From Hexactinellida sp. DTS-2022 (lineage: Eukaryota; Porifera; Hexactinellida): a stretch of 64,000 nt of DNA. A program made the position numbers and the translations under genes. A model generated the notes under the pieces. The model ran no database searches and was not told the origin of the DNA. It saw only the letters and a list, made by a program, of their open reading frames with translations. Of this stretch, positions 24,223 through 34,800 are shown piece by piece (position 1 is the first letter of the stretch; the number at the start of each line of letters is the position of its first letter). Where the stretch lies: positions 3,658,001 through 3,722,000 of the forward strand of contig JAPNXP010000006.1 in assembly GCA_028753945.1 (NCBI GenBank). Direction: 5' to 3'.

Positions 24223-25539
24223 TTAAATACTCATGAAGAAATACACAAATCCAATAGCAATAAAGCAATTGAAGGATAACATAAAGAATGTTGCAGACCC
24301 TCCAATATTGTTAAGCATGTAAAAGAATGCCATTATAATTATATATGAACAAATGTTTGTAATTATTCCAGTTATTGCTGTGGAGAGTTCCCTATGTACA
24401 GTAAATAATAATCCGATCAACGTGAAATACACTAAACCCCATCCCACTCCAAATGAGAAAGCGAATAATGCAATATTTATTATTGGCCAGAATGATATTG
24501 TGTGACATATGTGTGAATACTGTGTCGAGCAGTGGAGATAATTCTCAATAGCTAGGAAATAGATTGCCATTGAAATATGAGAAATGGCTTGAAAGACAGA
24601 TGCGAATATGATGAGCCATTTGAGCTTGCAGTAGTTAAGAATACTGATAGAGACGATTGCTCCAGCTATGAGGAATATTGGATAGAAGAGAGAGGCTACT
24701 TTAGGATCCATAGCTTGTTGAGACTCCAGAATGTGTGAGGAGAATGACATCAGAGCCTCATGACCTCCTAACTCTTTCAATGATGCTATGACTCCCATTA
24801 ACAAGATAGGTTTTAATACTTTCCAGTCCTTTAAAGTTTTGAAACTCTCAATCCAACTTATTTGATTGCTCAGAGTCTCAGACTTAATCCTTTGTATTTC
24901 TGTGTCAGCATCAAATTCCCTACCATGTAGGTACTGTAGTGTTGTTTTTGCTCTATCATCTAATCCCTGTCGCACATACCATACTGGAGAGATAGGGGTT
25001 AGTTGTAGCAAAATGCAAAATAGGCTGATTTGTAGTAATCCTACAACTGCCAACCACCTAAATGACAACCAAATTCCTGCAAAATATACAATGAATATAG
25101 CAAATCTAGCACAAAGGCCATATCCTCCAAACAAAATTCTTTTTTGACTATCCAAGGCTATCTCTGTCATAAAGGTGATTAAAGAAACGGAAACAATCCC
25201 TGTGTAGAATCCTACCAATGCTACACCAATTATTAAGTGCAGGGCTGAGTTAGCGATAATAATCAACACATACCCAACTCCACCAATTGCACAGCATATT
25301 GTTGCTTGTGTTTTGACATCAATACTTATTTGGACAAGAATAGGAGTCATGATCATACCCAAAATCCTTGTCAAATGTGAGATTGAGGCATAAATGGGTA
25401 GTGTTTGGTTATCTAGAATGTTTTCATCTATTAATTGTTTCTGAGTTGGTGAGACGAAACCAATGATGAATGATATTGTCAGTCCTCCTATATATGAAGA
25501 AAATGCTGCAAAGTAGGTCCGAAATTCACTGAATTTCAT
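24223..25539 (-). CDS. Divergent MFS sugar transporter, paralogue 1
   Basis: A 438-residue single-exon membrane protein with about twelve hydrophobic segments, related to the SLC2/Tret1 sugar-porter family. The clearest family mark is the TM6-loop segment SPVWYVRQGLDDRAKTTLQYLHG-type, corresponding to PESPRWL...RA...L..LRG in sugar porters. The usual GRR/GRK motifs between TM2-TM3 and TM8-TM9, the TM7 QQxSGIN motif (here KELGGHEALMSF) and the C-terminal PETKG are absent, so the substrate cannot be assumed to be a sugar. I place the start at the ATG (MKFSEFRTYFA), which aligns with the other copies. The central ~175 codons are nearly identical in DNA to the other paralogues, while both ends are diverged. 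A TATA-like CATATAAGG lies about 60 bp upstream of the start. Confidence 0.85.
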   Translation of the reverse strand: MKFSEFRTYFAAFSSYIGGLTISFIIGFVSPTQKQLIDENILDNQTLPIYASISHLTRILGMIMTPILVQISIDVKTQATICCAIGGVGYVLIIIANSALHLIIGVALVGFYTGIVSVSLITFMTEIALDSQKRILFGGYGLCARFAIFIVYFAGIWLSFRWLAVVGLLQISLFCILLQLTPISPVWYVRQGLDDRAKTTLQYLHGREFDADTEIQRIKSETLSNQISWIESFKTLKDWKVLKPILLMGVIASLKELGGHEALMSFSSHILESQQAMDPKVASLFYPIFLIAGAIVSISILNYCKLKWLIIFASVFQAISHISMAIYFLAIENYLHCSTQYSHICHTISFWPIINIALFAFSFGVGWGLVYFTLIGLLFTVHRELSTAITGIITNICSYIIIMAFFYMLNNIGGSATFFMLSFNCFIAIGFVYFFMSI

Positions 25540-25661
25540 ATTATTTATTGTTTTCAAATGAATCTAAATTATTCATGTTTAAGAATTCTGACCCTTATAT
25601 GGATTATTTTCATTATTAATTAAGCATAACAAATGTTGATAATTAACTACTACTAGGATTT

Positions 25662-25843
25662 ACTTGAATTGTTCGTAAATAGGCTTAATATGAAAAACAT
25701 TTTATTATCAACAAGCCCTATGGTCCCAAATTAATAACCTACATAGAGGTTGTATTAAGTTGAATTCGCTTATCATGAAGTCTCTCTAATATTATAAACA
25801 CAATTTTGGTCCCTTGAATGTTCATAATAAAGAAACCTGACTG
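25662..25843. mobile_element. TA-flanked MITE, 'TTATTATGAACA' family
   Basis: It shares 'CAACAAGCCCTATGG', 'GTTGTATTAAGTTGA' and the end 'AAACCTGACTG'-TA with 36916-37109. Its left terminus is eroded. Confidence 0.7.
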
Positions 25844-25897
25844 TATATAGCTGTATACATATTTTATATACATATAGAGCCTTGTGTTTTAATAGTA

Positions 25898-26028
25898 CAG
25901 TAGATGCCGGATAAAAGAACACTCGTTATAAGAACATCCTACTGGAAAACGGTTGCCATATATAATTTATGCCGGTTATCAGAACATTATATGCAGTTTC
26001 CGATGATGTTCTTGTAATCGGCATCCAC
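25898..26028. mobile_element. TA-flanked MITE, 'TAAGAACA' family
   Basis: It begins CAGTAGATGCCGGATAAAAG and ends 'AATCGGCATCCACT'. Internal words 'TTATAAGAACAT' and 'TGCCGGTTAT' recur. A sister copy lies at about 54600-54733, ending CATCCACTG-TA. Confidence 0.7.
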
Positions 26029-26639
26029 TTAATAGATAAGTACAGCCTTGTGTTTAAATATAGTTACGTGGCCCTCCTCAAAAAATTCGAATCAAATTCA
26101 ATTCAAGGTTGAACTAAGCTAAGAATGTATATGAACACTTATGCATATCGTAACTAATAGTATTACCGTCTAATTCATATATGCGATTACCTCATAATAT
26201 AATTGAATGGGAAATGGAATTCCTTTGTTCTTTAGAATTGAATCGATAGACTGCATATGATGTGTGATCGAAATCAGGTTTTTTTTAAATACCAAACGCA
26301 AAATTACAGTGAAAAAATAATAAATTGGCTCAAAGGTGTAACACAGTTAGTTCTTGAAAGTGATCAAATTTGGGAGCGATTGATTGAAAACTGTTGGAGT
26401 TATTGCTTAATTTGTTATTTCGTGAAGCCATATAACTACAATGTGTTACAGGTGTTTCACATTGTGTTAATCTTTTCTAGAGACCAATCAATGTACTAAA
26501 ATAAAAATAGTGTATTTACATTGATTCAATGGGGGTGTCAAATGTGTTAAAATACAAATAGTGCATCTCATGATATATAGAGGAGTTATACCAAAAATAC
26601 CTCTCTTATTACGTCATAATCTACTAATTCCGATTCAAA

Positions 26640-26802
26640 AACCAATAGATCGTTGTCAGCGTGTAAATTTACCCCTGCATGCCTATTTTCAGATTTCTAG
26701 AGCTTTTGATTTTTCTAATAATTCTGGAAAATAAACAATCAAACAAACAAACAAACAAACAAACACACAAATAAACAAACACACAAACAGACAACAATTG
26801 TG
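26640..26802 (+). repeat. Retroposon 3' tail with (AAAC)n microsatellite
   Basis: A segment including 'CCCCTGCATGCCTATTTTC' and 'TTCTAATAATTCTGGAAAAT' runs into about 13 degenerate AAAC units (26736-26800). This looks like the 3' end of a non-LTR retrotransposon or SINE. Confidence 0.5.
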
Positions 26803-26984
26803 CTTTTAATGTGTAAATATATACGTAGTCTAATAGAAGAAAACATTACTGACAAAAATTAATCTCACAATGAAAAACCTGAACTATTGTTTAGTCAAAA
26901 ATTAATTGGACACATGTAGAGTTAGAAGTAACAGCCAAATTGGCATTTTCCAATGAAATAGTAAACTTAACGTGATTAGAATTT

Positions 26985-27165
26985 GCCATAGGTCTACTTG
27001 AAGCCTGCATATGAAATTCGAGTGCCCAACCAAAACCAACTCTTGGCTAAGCCTTCAGGCCTAGGCACAACGTGGTGGGCCTATTTTGAAGATGGGACTT
27101 GAACATATCTACTATGGATTAGCGCTTTATAAATGAATATTATTATTATTATTATTATTATTTAT
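26985..27165 (+). repeat. SINE-like segment with (ATT)n tail
   Basis: A moderately GC-rich unit ends 'TAGCGCTTTATAAATGAAT' followed by (ATT)n, the typical tail of L2/CR1-mobilised SINE-like repeats in invertebrates. I could not recognise a tRNA-type promoter. Confidence 0.5.
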
Positions 27166-27265
27166 TTGGCGGTCCTAGGATTTGAAAAAGAGGGTATATT
27201 TTTAACAAAGTTCCAGACAATTTCTGAAGATAAAAGATTTATATTACCGTATAATATGCTATTTA

Positions 27266-28005
27266 CAGTCAACTCCCGTTATAACCATAGGCGTCAACCA
27301 TGCCGGGGCGGCCGGGGCGGCCACTGTCCCGCCCCGGCATGAATCTGCCGAAATCCGGTGATTTTTGATGGTGTTTCGTGATAATTTGGATGTATCCATC
27401 ATGAATTACTATTTTCTATTAATTCTGAACACTGAGCAAATTTCCTGCATGTTTGGACCCACTGCGAACATCGCTGGAAAAGTATTCATACAATTAGTTC
27501 GACACGAACCTATTTCGTAAAAACAACTTTTCGGAAAACACGTTTTATACTAGGTGAAATTTAAAAAAATTCTAACTCGCCCCGGCATGATTTCCCGAAA
27601 AATGTAATAGTTCGACGCCACTGGTTATAACCAAGTCGGATATAACGAAGTACTTGCTTATAACGAAGTCGTTCAATGGTCCGGAAATCCGTATATCTTA
27701 TTACATTATTAAAACTTCGTTTATAACGAAATGGAATAACGAAATTCCGCTTATAACGAAATCATTTATTATATAAGTTATACAAGTTATATAATTATGA
27801 TAAATCCCATATAACCTGTAAGCTATTGATTTACTCCGATTATAACGAATTCTGCATATAACGAACCCCGGTCATAACGAAATCCGTATATAATGAATTC
27901 CGTTAAAACGAAATCAGCCTCTAATGAACTCTTTTAAGATCGAACTCCGCTTATAACGAAATGAAAGTACGGTCTCAAGCACTTCGTTATAACGGGAGTT
28001 GACTG
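27266..28005. mobile_element. TA-flanked MITE, 'TATAACGAA' family, interrupted
   Basis: The ends are perfect inverted repeats, CAGTCAACTCCCGTTATAAC, flanked by TA. The right part contains about ten copies of TATAACGAA or close variants. The element is interrupted by a hAT-type insertion at 27286-27623. Confidence 0.85.
27286..27623. mobile_element. hAT-type element nested in the MITE at 27266-28005
   Basis: The ends CATAGGCGTCAAC and the inverted CAGTGGCGTCGAAC are bounded by the 8-bp duplication GTTATAAC (27278-27285 and 27624-27631). GC-rich subterminal blocks 'ATGCCGGGGCG' occur in both arms. Removing one duplication and the element restores a continuous MITE arm. Confidence 0.85.
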
Positions 28006-28039
28006 TATATGAACTACCGGTGCATCATCAGCACAACTA

Positions 28040-28345
28040 AGGGTTACTCAGTGTCCGATTAACCATGAGGCACCTGAGGCACAGGCCTCAGGCCCCCAGC
28101 CTCTAGGGGCTCTATCGGGAGGTCTAAGGGGCCCCCAGCCTCTATCGGGAGGTCTACCCAAATTGAGCTGTGCCTCAGGCCCCCATCTAGCTTAATCGGG
28201 CCCTGGGGTTACTATGAAATATGATAATTAAAAATATGACTAGAATCGTTGTTAATATCTTAGTTTTGTACAGGTTTTGTTGTAATACTTCAGATTAAGG
28301 GGCCCCGGGCCCCATGGACCCACCACTGGGTTCGCCTCTGGGATG
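28040..28345. repeat. GC-rich DNA-transposon remnant
   Basis: It is rich in 'GGCCTCAGGCCCCC' and 'GGGGCCCC' words, starting near 'TTAACCATGAGGCACCTGAG' and ending near 'CCACCACTGGGTTCGCC'. The composition contrasts sharply with the AT-rich surroundings. It resembles subterminal parts of hAT-like elements, but I see no target duplication. Confidence 0.45.
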
Positions 28346-28610
28346 GTCGAACCAACATTAAAATGATTGCTACAAATGCTCAGATAAATTGCGCGCCTAG
28401 ATTTATGAACTCATTGAAAATTACAATGAATCAAAGGTTCATGCAACAATATCAAATGATAAAAGTACAACTAAAAATAAATTGATTAGAAAATGAATGC
28501 ATATTTCAAATCCATTGAGTAGACATTTTAAGTTATCCAGAAGAAAAAAATAAATTATGCTAGTAGGAATAAAAAATCTAAATGCTAGGAATCATAGACA
28601 AAAGGTAGAA

Positions 28611-28618
28611 TATATAAG
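28611..28618 (+). promoter_or_regulatory. TATA-like box of transporter paralogue 2
   Basis: TATATAAG lies 35-42 bp before the ATG, the same distance as the conserved TATAAATT boxes of the sister genes. Confidence 0.45.
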
Positions 28619-28652
28619 TACGTATATATATATATATATTACGTACTAGGAG

Positions 28653-29957
28653 ATGAAAGAAGCAGCAACATACTTCGCGATAGTTTCAAGCTATATTGGA
28701 GTATTATCGATCAGCTATATACTTGGATTTTATTCTCCAACCCAAAAGCAATTAATCGAGGAAAATGTATTAAACAACAAAACGCTACCAATTTTCGCTT
28801 CTATTTCCTTTATTACAAGAATTATTGGTCTAATTGCGGCACCTCTCCTAGTTCAACTAGGCATTAATCTCAAAATAATCACAACAATGAGCTGCCTAAT
28901 AGGTGGAGTCGGATATTTATTGATTATTATGGCTTATTCAGGAATATATCTAATAATGGGTATAGCGTTAGTGGGGTTTTACACAGGCATAATTAATATT
29001 TGGATAAATAACTATGTACCAGAAGTTGCTCTAGATAACCAGCTAAAAATAATGGGTGGTGGAATAGGATTTTGTTACCGAATTGGATTATTCATGGTGT
29101 TTCTAGCAGGAATTTGGCTGTCATTCAGATGGTTGGCAGTTGTAGGACTGTTGTTAATATGCCTGTATTGCATTTTACTGCAACTAAACCCTCTCTCTCC
29201 AGTATGGTATGTTCGACAGGGATTAGATGATAGAGCAAAAACAACACTACAGTACCTACATGGTAGTCTGTTTGATGCTGATACAGAAATAGAAAAGATT
29301 AAGTCTGAGACACTGAGCAATAAAATAAGTTGGATTGAGAGTTTCAAAGCTTTAAAGGACTGGAAAGTATTAAAGCCTATCTTGTTAATGGGAGTCATAG
29401 CATCATTGAAAGAGTTAGGAGGTCATGAAGCTATGGTATCATTCTCCTCACACATTCTAGAGTCTCAACAAGCTATGGATCCCAAAGTAGCATCTCTCTT
29501 CTATCCAATATTCCTCATAGCTGGAGCAATCGTCTCTATCAGTATTCTTAACTACTGCAAGCTCAAATGGCTCCTCATATTCGCATCTGTCTTTCAAGCC
29601 ATTTCTCACATTTCAATGGCAATCTATTTCCTAATTTCTGAGAATTTTCTCCACTGTACGACACAGTACTCACACATATGTCACACAATATCATTCTGGC
29701 CAATATTAAATATTGCAGTATTTGCATTCTCATTTTCACTTGGATGGGGTCTGGTGTATTACACATTAATTGGAATCGTTTTCACAATACATAGAGAATT
29801 TTCTATTGCCATCACTGCTATAATCACAAATATTAGCGCCTATATAATAGTCATGGCCTTCTTCTATATGTTGCACAATATTGGAGGAATAGCAACATTC
29901 CTTATTCTTTCCGGTAATTACGTTATTGCTATCGGATTTGTGTATTTTTCTCTGTGA
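28653..29957 (+). CDS. Divergent MFS sugar transporter, paralogue 2
   Basis: A 434-residue intronless transporter of the same family as the other five copies. The N-terminal half (MKEAATYFAIVSSYIG) carries the family-specific FYSPTQKQLIEEN segment after TM1 and a SPVWYVRQGLDDRAK loop after TM6. From about codon 180 to 355 (roughly 29190-29720) the DNA is almost identical to the other copies. The first 165 codons and the last 80 are clearly diverged and the C-terminus is a few residues shorter (ends VYFSL). It lies divergently to paralogue 1 across a 3.1-kb, transposon-filled spacer. The TM7 KELGGHEAMVSF segment again replaces the QQLSGIN motif, so the substrate is unknown. Confidence 0.87.
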   Translation: MKEAATYFAIVSSYIGVLSISYILGFYSPTQKQLIEENVLNNKTLPIFASISFITRIIGLIAAPLLVQLGINLKIITTMSCLIGGVGYLLIIMAYSGIYLIMGIALVGFYTGIINIWINNYVPEVALDNQLKIMGGGIGFCYRIGLFMVFLAGIWLSFRWLAVVGLLLICLYCILLQLNPLSPVWYVRQGLDDRAKTTLQYLHGSLFDADTEIEKIKSETLSNKISWIESFKALKDWKVLKPILLMGVIASLKELGGHEAMVSFSSHILESQQAMDPKVASLFYPIFLIAGAIVSISILNYCKLKWLLIFASVFQAISHISMAIYFLISENFLHCTTQYSHICHTISFWPILNIAVFAFSFSLGWGLVYYTLIGIVFTIHREFSIAITAIITNISAYIIVMAFFYMLHNIGGIATFLILSGNYVIAIGFVYFSL

Positions 29958-30109
29958 ATATTTAAATTGAATAGTTCTATTGAAAGGTAAAGAGATTTGT
30001 GTTAAATTAGTTTATGTATACGCCGAAATTGTTGTTTTAATCCCAGTTACTAAGTAAATAAAAAGCAAATATTTGTCTTATCCAATACATTCAATATATA
30101 ATTAGCTTA

Positions 30110-30490
30110 GAAAAATTATTTGCTAATTATCTCATTATCTCAAAAGTTAATGAAGTTAAGCATAAATGATGTATTATCAACGAATAGGAAGTTACCTATT
30201 CCGGATATATCAGAACTAGCCCAGTTTACTTAAATTGATAGTCTTTGAGTTATGGTTCATTTAGGAAATATACATATCCCTGGCAACAGAGGAATGTGTC
30301 AACATTCCATTTATAATTTCAATATATTTCTTGCCAAGTTCCTATATAGTTAGTACATTTATGACGTCTATCATTACTAGTTATGGAGATAAATATAAAT
30401 AACCTATTTATCAATGGACTTTAAGTAATTCATGGGCCAGAAAAATATACTCAGTGGTATGGCCTTATATATCGAAGGTCACGCATGGCG
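30110..30490 (+). repeat. Downstream flank shared in inverted form with 22380-22965
   Basis: It contains 'GGACTTTAAGTAATTC', 'CCTATATAGTTAGTACATTT' and 'GGTATGGCCTTATATATCG', which recur as reverse complements beside the transporter relic at 22991. It appears to be part of an old transporter duplication unit. Confidence 0.8.
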
Positions 30491-30540
30491 CCATTATAGC
30501 TCAAAGTGGGGTGTGTATGTATTCTAGTAGAGTGATAGTA

Positions 30541-30790
30541 TTACGGATTCCAATTCTGAATTTTGTCATACAGGGGTAACCTTTGGCCCCCGACAACAAG
30601 TTGAGGTTTCCACTAGAAATTTCTCACTTTGTGACGTCGAGTTATGACGTCATTGTCACATTTTGAGAAGCGAAAAAATTTACTTAATTGCATGTAATTC
30701 GCACCCTCTACGTGATAAAAATCTCAAAGATTTCTAGAACATGTACATTAATGATGCGGACATGTTGGTCACACCATATTATCAATTGCT
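30541..30790. repeat. Dispersed repeat family A, copy 1
   Basis: It shares 'GGGGTAACCTTTGGCCCCC', 'AACAAGTTGAGGTTTCCACT', 'TTATGACGTCATTGTCACAT' and 'ACATTAATGATGCGGACA' with copies at 37690-38080 and 50640-51050. All three copies lie within the transporter cluster. The class is unknown; no ends are recognisable. Confidence 0.75.
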
Positions 30791-31439
30791 TACCCCGCAC
30801 CGAATTGCAAAAGCAACTAATATCCGAATGATCCATACATATATCAGTATTCGAACTACCTAACCAACCCGAAGAATTACGACAGTAGTGGTTCAATGCT
30901 CTTCATAGTGAAAACATAACTGCATTAAAATGTTTATGTAAGTATCCATCATTTTCGCGAAGACGTACGTATAAAATTCCTATCAAGAAGGATCTTTTAC
31001 TGAAGTTCCAAGAGGAAAACCAAAAGTCAGGAAGGGCGCTAATTCCATGTCTCTACCGTAGTTTGTTCCTTATTATTCGGAATCAACATCAAAAACCGCT
31101 CGTTTGATCCAAAAGTATTTCCAAAAGGCCATCGTGCTAAGTCGCGAATCTCAAAAAGCTCAGGAGCTGAAATAGAGCATAGCCTTACTACTTGCCTTAA
31201 AGGAGTTTCTATCCTCTCTACCTTCAGACACTCCACCTGTAGACTGACTCTCTTGGTCTTCAGATGACCATGTTCGAGTTATCAAACCTTTACAATCAGG
31301 TGATTTCACAATTTCTTATTCTTTCGTCCGTATCTATTGATTCCTCTCGAAATGTCCAGGACTTTCAGATAAATACCTTAAATGATACTAAGCAGATCAC
31401 GTCCTTAATTACTGAACTAGAAAGTAATCTTTTAATATA

Positions 31440-32560
31440 CCTTTAAATGCAATTGCTTCTGATTTTCAAACGCTACGATTCAAATAAGAAAAGCTATCCA
31501 AAATTGGAACCAGAAGTACTTGAGTTCAGAATTGTCAATAGATGATCATTCTGAAAACAGTATGACACATCTCGCATACACAATTTATTATCTTAGAAAA
31601 TGTACTTGCCCCTAAGAATAGAAGGTTAATATTATTCATAAATCTGATCTCATACCGTCAGCCTGCTATAACTATCTTCAATCATTAGACTGCTTAGTCA
31701 TACATCATTATCATACTCTTCAAAAGATTTACTCGTCTCTGAGCCTTGACTCAGAATTCATGACAAATTTTAAGCAATCAACTTCTCTCTTTTTTCCACA
31801 ATAAAATAATATTATTTTGCAGGTGGACGAAATATATGTGAATTCTGACTCATCCTACGGCCTACAAAGGTGGAAGAATAATTAATCCTCCTCTCAGCAC
31901 AGAAATCCCAGCAAATCTGTATTTGTGATAATGGCATCAAGTTTACATAAGAAATAGTCAACTATTGTTCGTTTACTTCCTCTTTCTAAACCACGGCCCA
32001 GGAACTATTTCCCATTAATAGCAAGGTAATACATGACGTTGAGTTAAATACGCTTTCCGTTCAAGTCCTATGTACAGACAACAATCCATTAAACGTACAT
32101 TTATTTAAACTTTTCTCTAAGGACAACAAAAATCTATAGCATTATGTACCCCATCCTGCGGATTACTAATTTATAGTTCTAATGCTTGATTTTGTCCATA
32201 TTTTTGAAGAGCGTTCGGAATAACTGGATAAATCTCAAAACATTAATCAAACCTTCATCTATCCCGATCATTCAGATATTCTTTTAAATTATATTACTTA
32301 TTCACTTCGAATTCACGCCGCCTCTTTTAATGATATTCGCGATCTCTACTATTTAGAAAAACACAATGTAGTGAAACTGTCTCCACGTTTGACAGCGAAA
32401 TCATTTTGGCCAACTACATTGAAACGCCAAAATGTTAAATTAGCACTCTTCGACGAATCCATTATGGTTGCCATTTTACTCCCAAATACACCACTCACAA
32501 CAACCAAACGCACGACTTTATCGATACCATAGTGTGAATTTTTCAATATAAATCGACCTA
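31440..32560 (+). pseudogene. THAP9/P-element-like transposase relic
   Basis: Conceptual translation of the plus strand, with several frameshifts and stops, gives blocks typical of P-element/THAP9 transposases: a TDNNPLN.HLFKLFS core near 32085, HYVPHP near 32150, a MLDFVHIF segment near 32190, and VVKLSPRLTAKSFWPTTLKR followed by NVKLALFDES near 32370-32460. These correspond to the family order SDNN / IPHPxD / LFDxVHLLK / LTxKxLxPxxxERQNVKLA. No intact frame remains. The THAP DNA-binding domain would lie upstream, but I cannot identify it. Confidence 0.7.
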
Positions 32561-32835
32561 ATAATGATCTTCGTTAGAAGGATGATTTCTCTAGAGTACT
32601 CATTCACAATGATAGCCGACTTTCTTTTCCTCCCGGATAATTTACTGGATTGATGCTTGGAATGCTTTACCTGGAAGGAAGAAAAGGAAATAATGTTGTC
32701 TGGTGCAAATTATGACATTTAATTGTGATAAATTGTTGAAGCAGAGCGTCGCTTAAAAGTCCCAAACATCCTCAAGTTATCTTCTCAACATCATCTTTTA
32801 AACAAACTTCTATGGAAATTTTTATGATAAATAGA

Positions 32836-32893
32836 ATGCTCCGATATAACTTGAGAATACGGCAAAGTATGCAGCGAGCTCTTGGTATTTCAT
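32836..32893 (-). pseudogene. MFS transporter relic (first ~19 codons with promoter)
   Basis: The minus strand reads the family start MKYQELAAYFAVFSSYIG and then breaks off into unrelated sequence. Upstream, to about 33140, it retains the same promoter region as paralogue 3, including TTTATAGCTT and 'CAGCTGGTGTTCGAATTCAT'. It is a duplicated 5' end without a gene body. Confidence 0.85.
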
Positions 32894-33294
32894 TTTTATT
32901 ATACTACAAAATGAATCAATAATATAATTTATAGCTTATATGAATCCTGAGACATGACCCTATTCAATTATTAAAATAAAAGGACGATGAGTCAGCTGGT
33001 GTTCGAATTCATAAAATGATCACAGCTACTCAAAACCACAAAGATAATAGCTAATTAAAATCTACAAGAGCGCTAACAATATTTATAGTCGAAATAAGTA
33101 AATCTGTTCGAATGGGTATATAGTCGTGAAGTCGAATGAGAAATGGAAAATCCACTTACATTTCCTGATGAATTGGTATGGTTTCTAACTTCATTGCTAC
33201 TAGTGATGGCGCGAAAAGAATTAAAGAATTCTCTTCATAATGTGATTATGTTTGTTCGTGTGTTTCTTTGTCTGGATATGTTAAAGAGCTGGGA

Positions 33295-34079
33295 CATGAC
33301 CTACTTAATATACGGCCGTGTATGTCACCGAGAAGGCAAAAAATAATAGAAGGCCAATTTATAAATTTCATTCTAGGATAAACTATGCCTCCTATTGTTA
33401 TTATTGGATTGTATATAGGGTAATCAACCATTGCGAGTCCAATGGAACCACTTTTGAGAATCTGAGAATTGTGGTTAAGCTTTTTAGGTGCCATTTAATG
33501 ATGACACCACAAATATACTATATATACAATTCGCGTCTAAAGGAACAACGAGAAGATGAAGATATTTTGTAATATGCTTAGTATATATTTTCCGAATACA
33601 TAATGAGAATGAATATATATAAACCAGCAATTATATACGTTTATAGGACGAAAATAGTAAGTTGTAACTCGGATACTACTTGTATTTTAGTATGTGGTTG
33701 CTTTATAATTTTTAGAATTTTCTTAATGTCTTCATTTTGTGATTTAGTAGCCTTTGGAGTGTGAAATAAATCCCTATTTTAGTATTCCTGTTATACAATT
33801 ATTATAAAGTAGTAAGAAAATGAAATTTATGAAATTTGAAAAAAATTCATTTTACCATAAATTGTTACTGTCACCATGAAATGACGCCTAAACAGCTTAA
33901 CCACAAATCTCAGATTCTCAAAAGTGGTTCCATTGGACTCGCAATGGTTGATTACCCCATATACAACCCAATAAAACAAATAGGAAGTATAGTTTATTCT
34001 AGAATGAAATTTATAAACTGGCCTTCTATTTTTTTGGCCTTCTCGGTGACATACACGGCCGTATATTAAGTAGGCCATG
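33295..34079. mobile_element. Long-TIR DNA element (family C), copy 1
   Basis: A 785-bp element with inverted arms of about 200 bp that begin CATGACCTACTTAATATACG and include 'CACCGAGAAGGC', 'GGGTAATCAACCATTGCGAG' and 'AGCTTTTTAGG'. The flanking heptamers are GCTGGGA and GCTGGGG. The centre is AT-rich and non-coding. An intact sister copy lies at 48390-49165 and a half copy at 39184-39379. Confidence 0.85.
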
Positions 34080-34089
34080 GCTGGGGAAA

Positions 34090-34360
34090 TAGAAACCGCA
34101 TGTATAATTGAGATAGAGACTAACTTGCAAATTGTATTATAGGTAAACAAGTATACTGAACACGAATTTCGAATTTAAATTTATAATATGAATATTTACT
34201 ATTGTTATATTACAAAAAATAGGTAAAATTATTAAAAATTCAAAATGAACCTAGAGGCTAGCTTCCAACGGGTATTTTAGGTAAACAAGTATACTGATTT
34301 CGATTTGGGCATTTATAAATTTATAATATGAAATTTGTTGTTGTTGTTGTTGTTATTGTT

Positions 34361-34407
<47 letters not shown>

Positions 34408-34610
34408 GTTGTTTACCAAAAATAGGTAAATAAATTAACCAAAATGCAAAGTAATCTAGAGGATAGCTTCAATTGGGGAATAAAGGAAAACAAGTTTTTT
34501 ATATTTTTAATGTAATATTTATTGTCTATTGAAAGAAGTGAGACTGCGTAGCGTTTGAGTTATCCGTCGCGAAATGACTTAGGCCGAAGGATTCGGTATT
34601 CATAAAGGTG
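34090..34610. repeat. Dispersed repeat family B with (GTT)n
   Basis: It contains two diverged units of 'AGGTAAACAAGTATACTGA' plus 'AATTTATAATATGAA', a long pure (GTT)n tract (34336-34411) and then 'AGTGAGACTGCGTAGCGTTT' followed by 'CCGTCGCGAAATGAC'. The same blocks recur in inverse order at 41383-41700, and partly at 39430-39560 and 48100-48200. At the last place they precede a gag start, so family B may be LTR-derived. Confidence 0.6.
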
Positions 34611-34800
34611 CATTTGAGTTACTAAAGTTACTTAAAGTGAGAAGTCGAAATTCCATATATCCCATCTTCAAATAAGGAAAACTTACGAGGGATATATCAT
34701 ATTCAATATAACTATTTTGGGAATAATTGGAATTAATAATGTTTCAGATACAACTGAAAAGCATAGAGAAGAATAATAGATTTATGATTATATTATATTA

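Noticed and set aside
25540..25557. Six-codon upstream extension of transporter paralogue 1
   Set aside because: It begins with TTG, and there is an in-frame stop just above. The ATG at 25539 gives the family length of 438.
31039..31236. 65-codon minus-strand frame with gene-like composition
   Set aside because: No recognisable domain. It lies at the edge of the transposase relic and is probably part of it or of an adjacent repeat.
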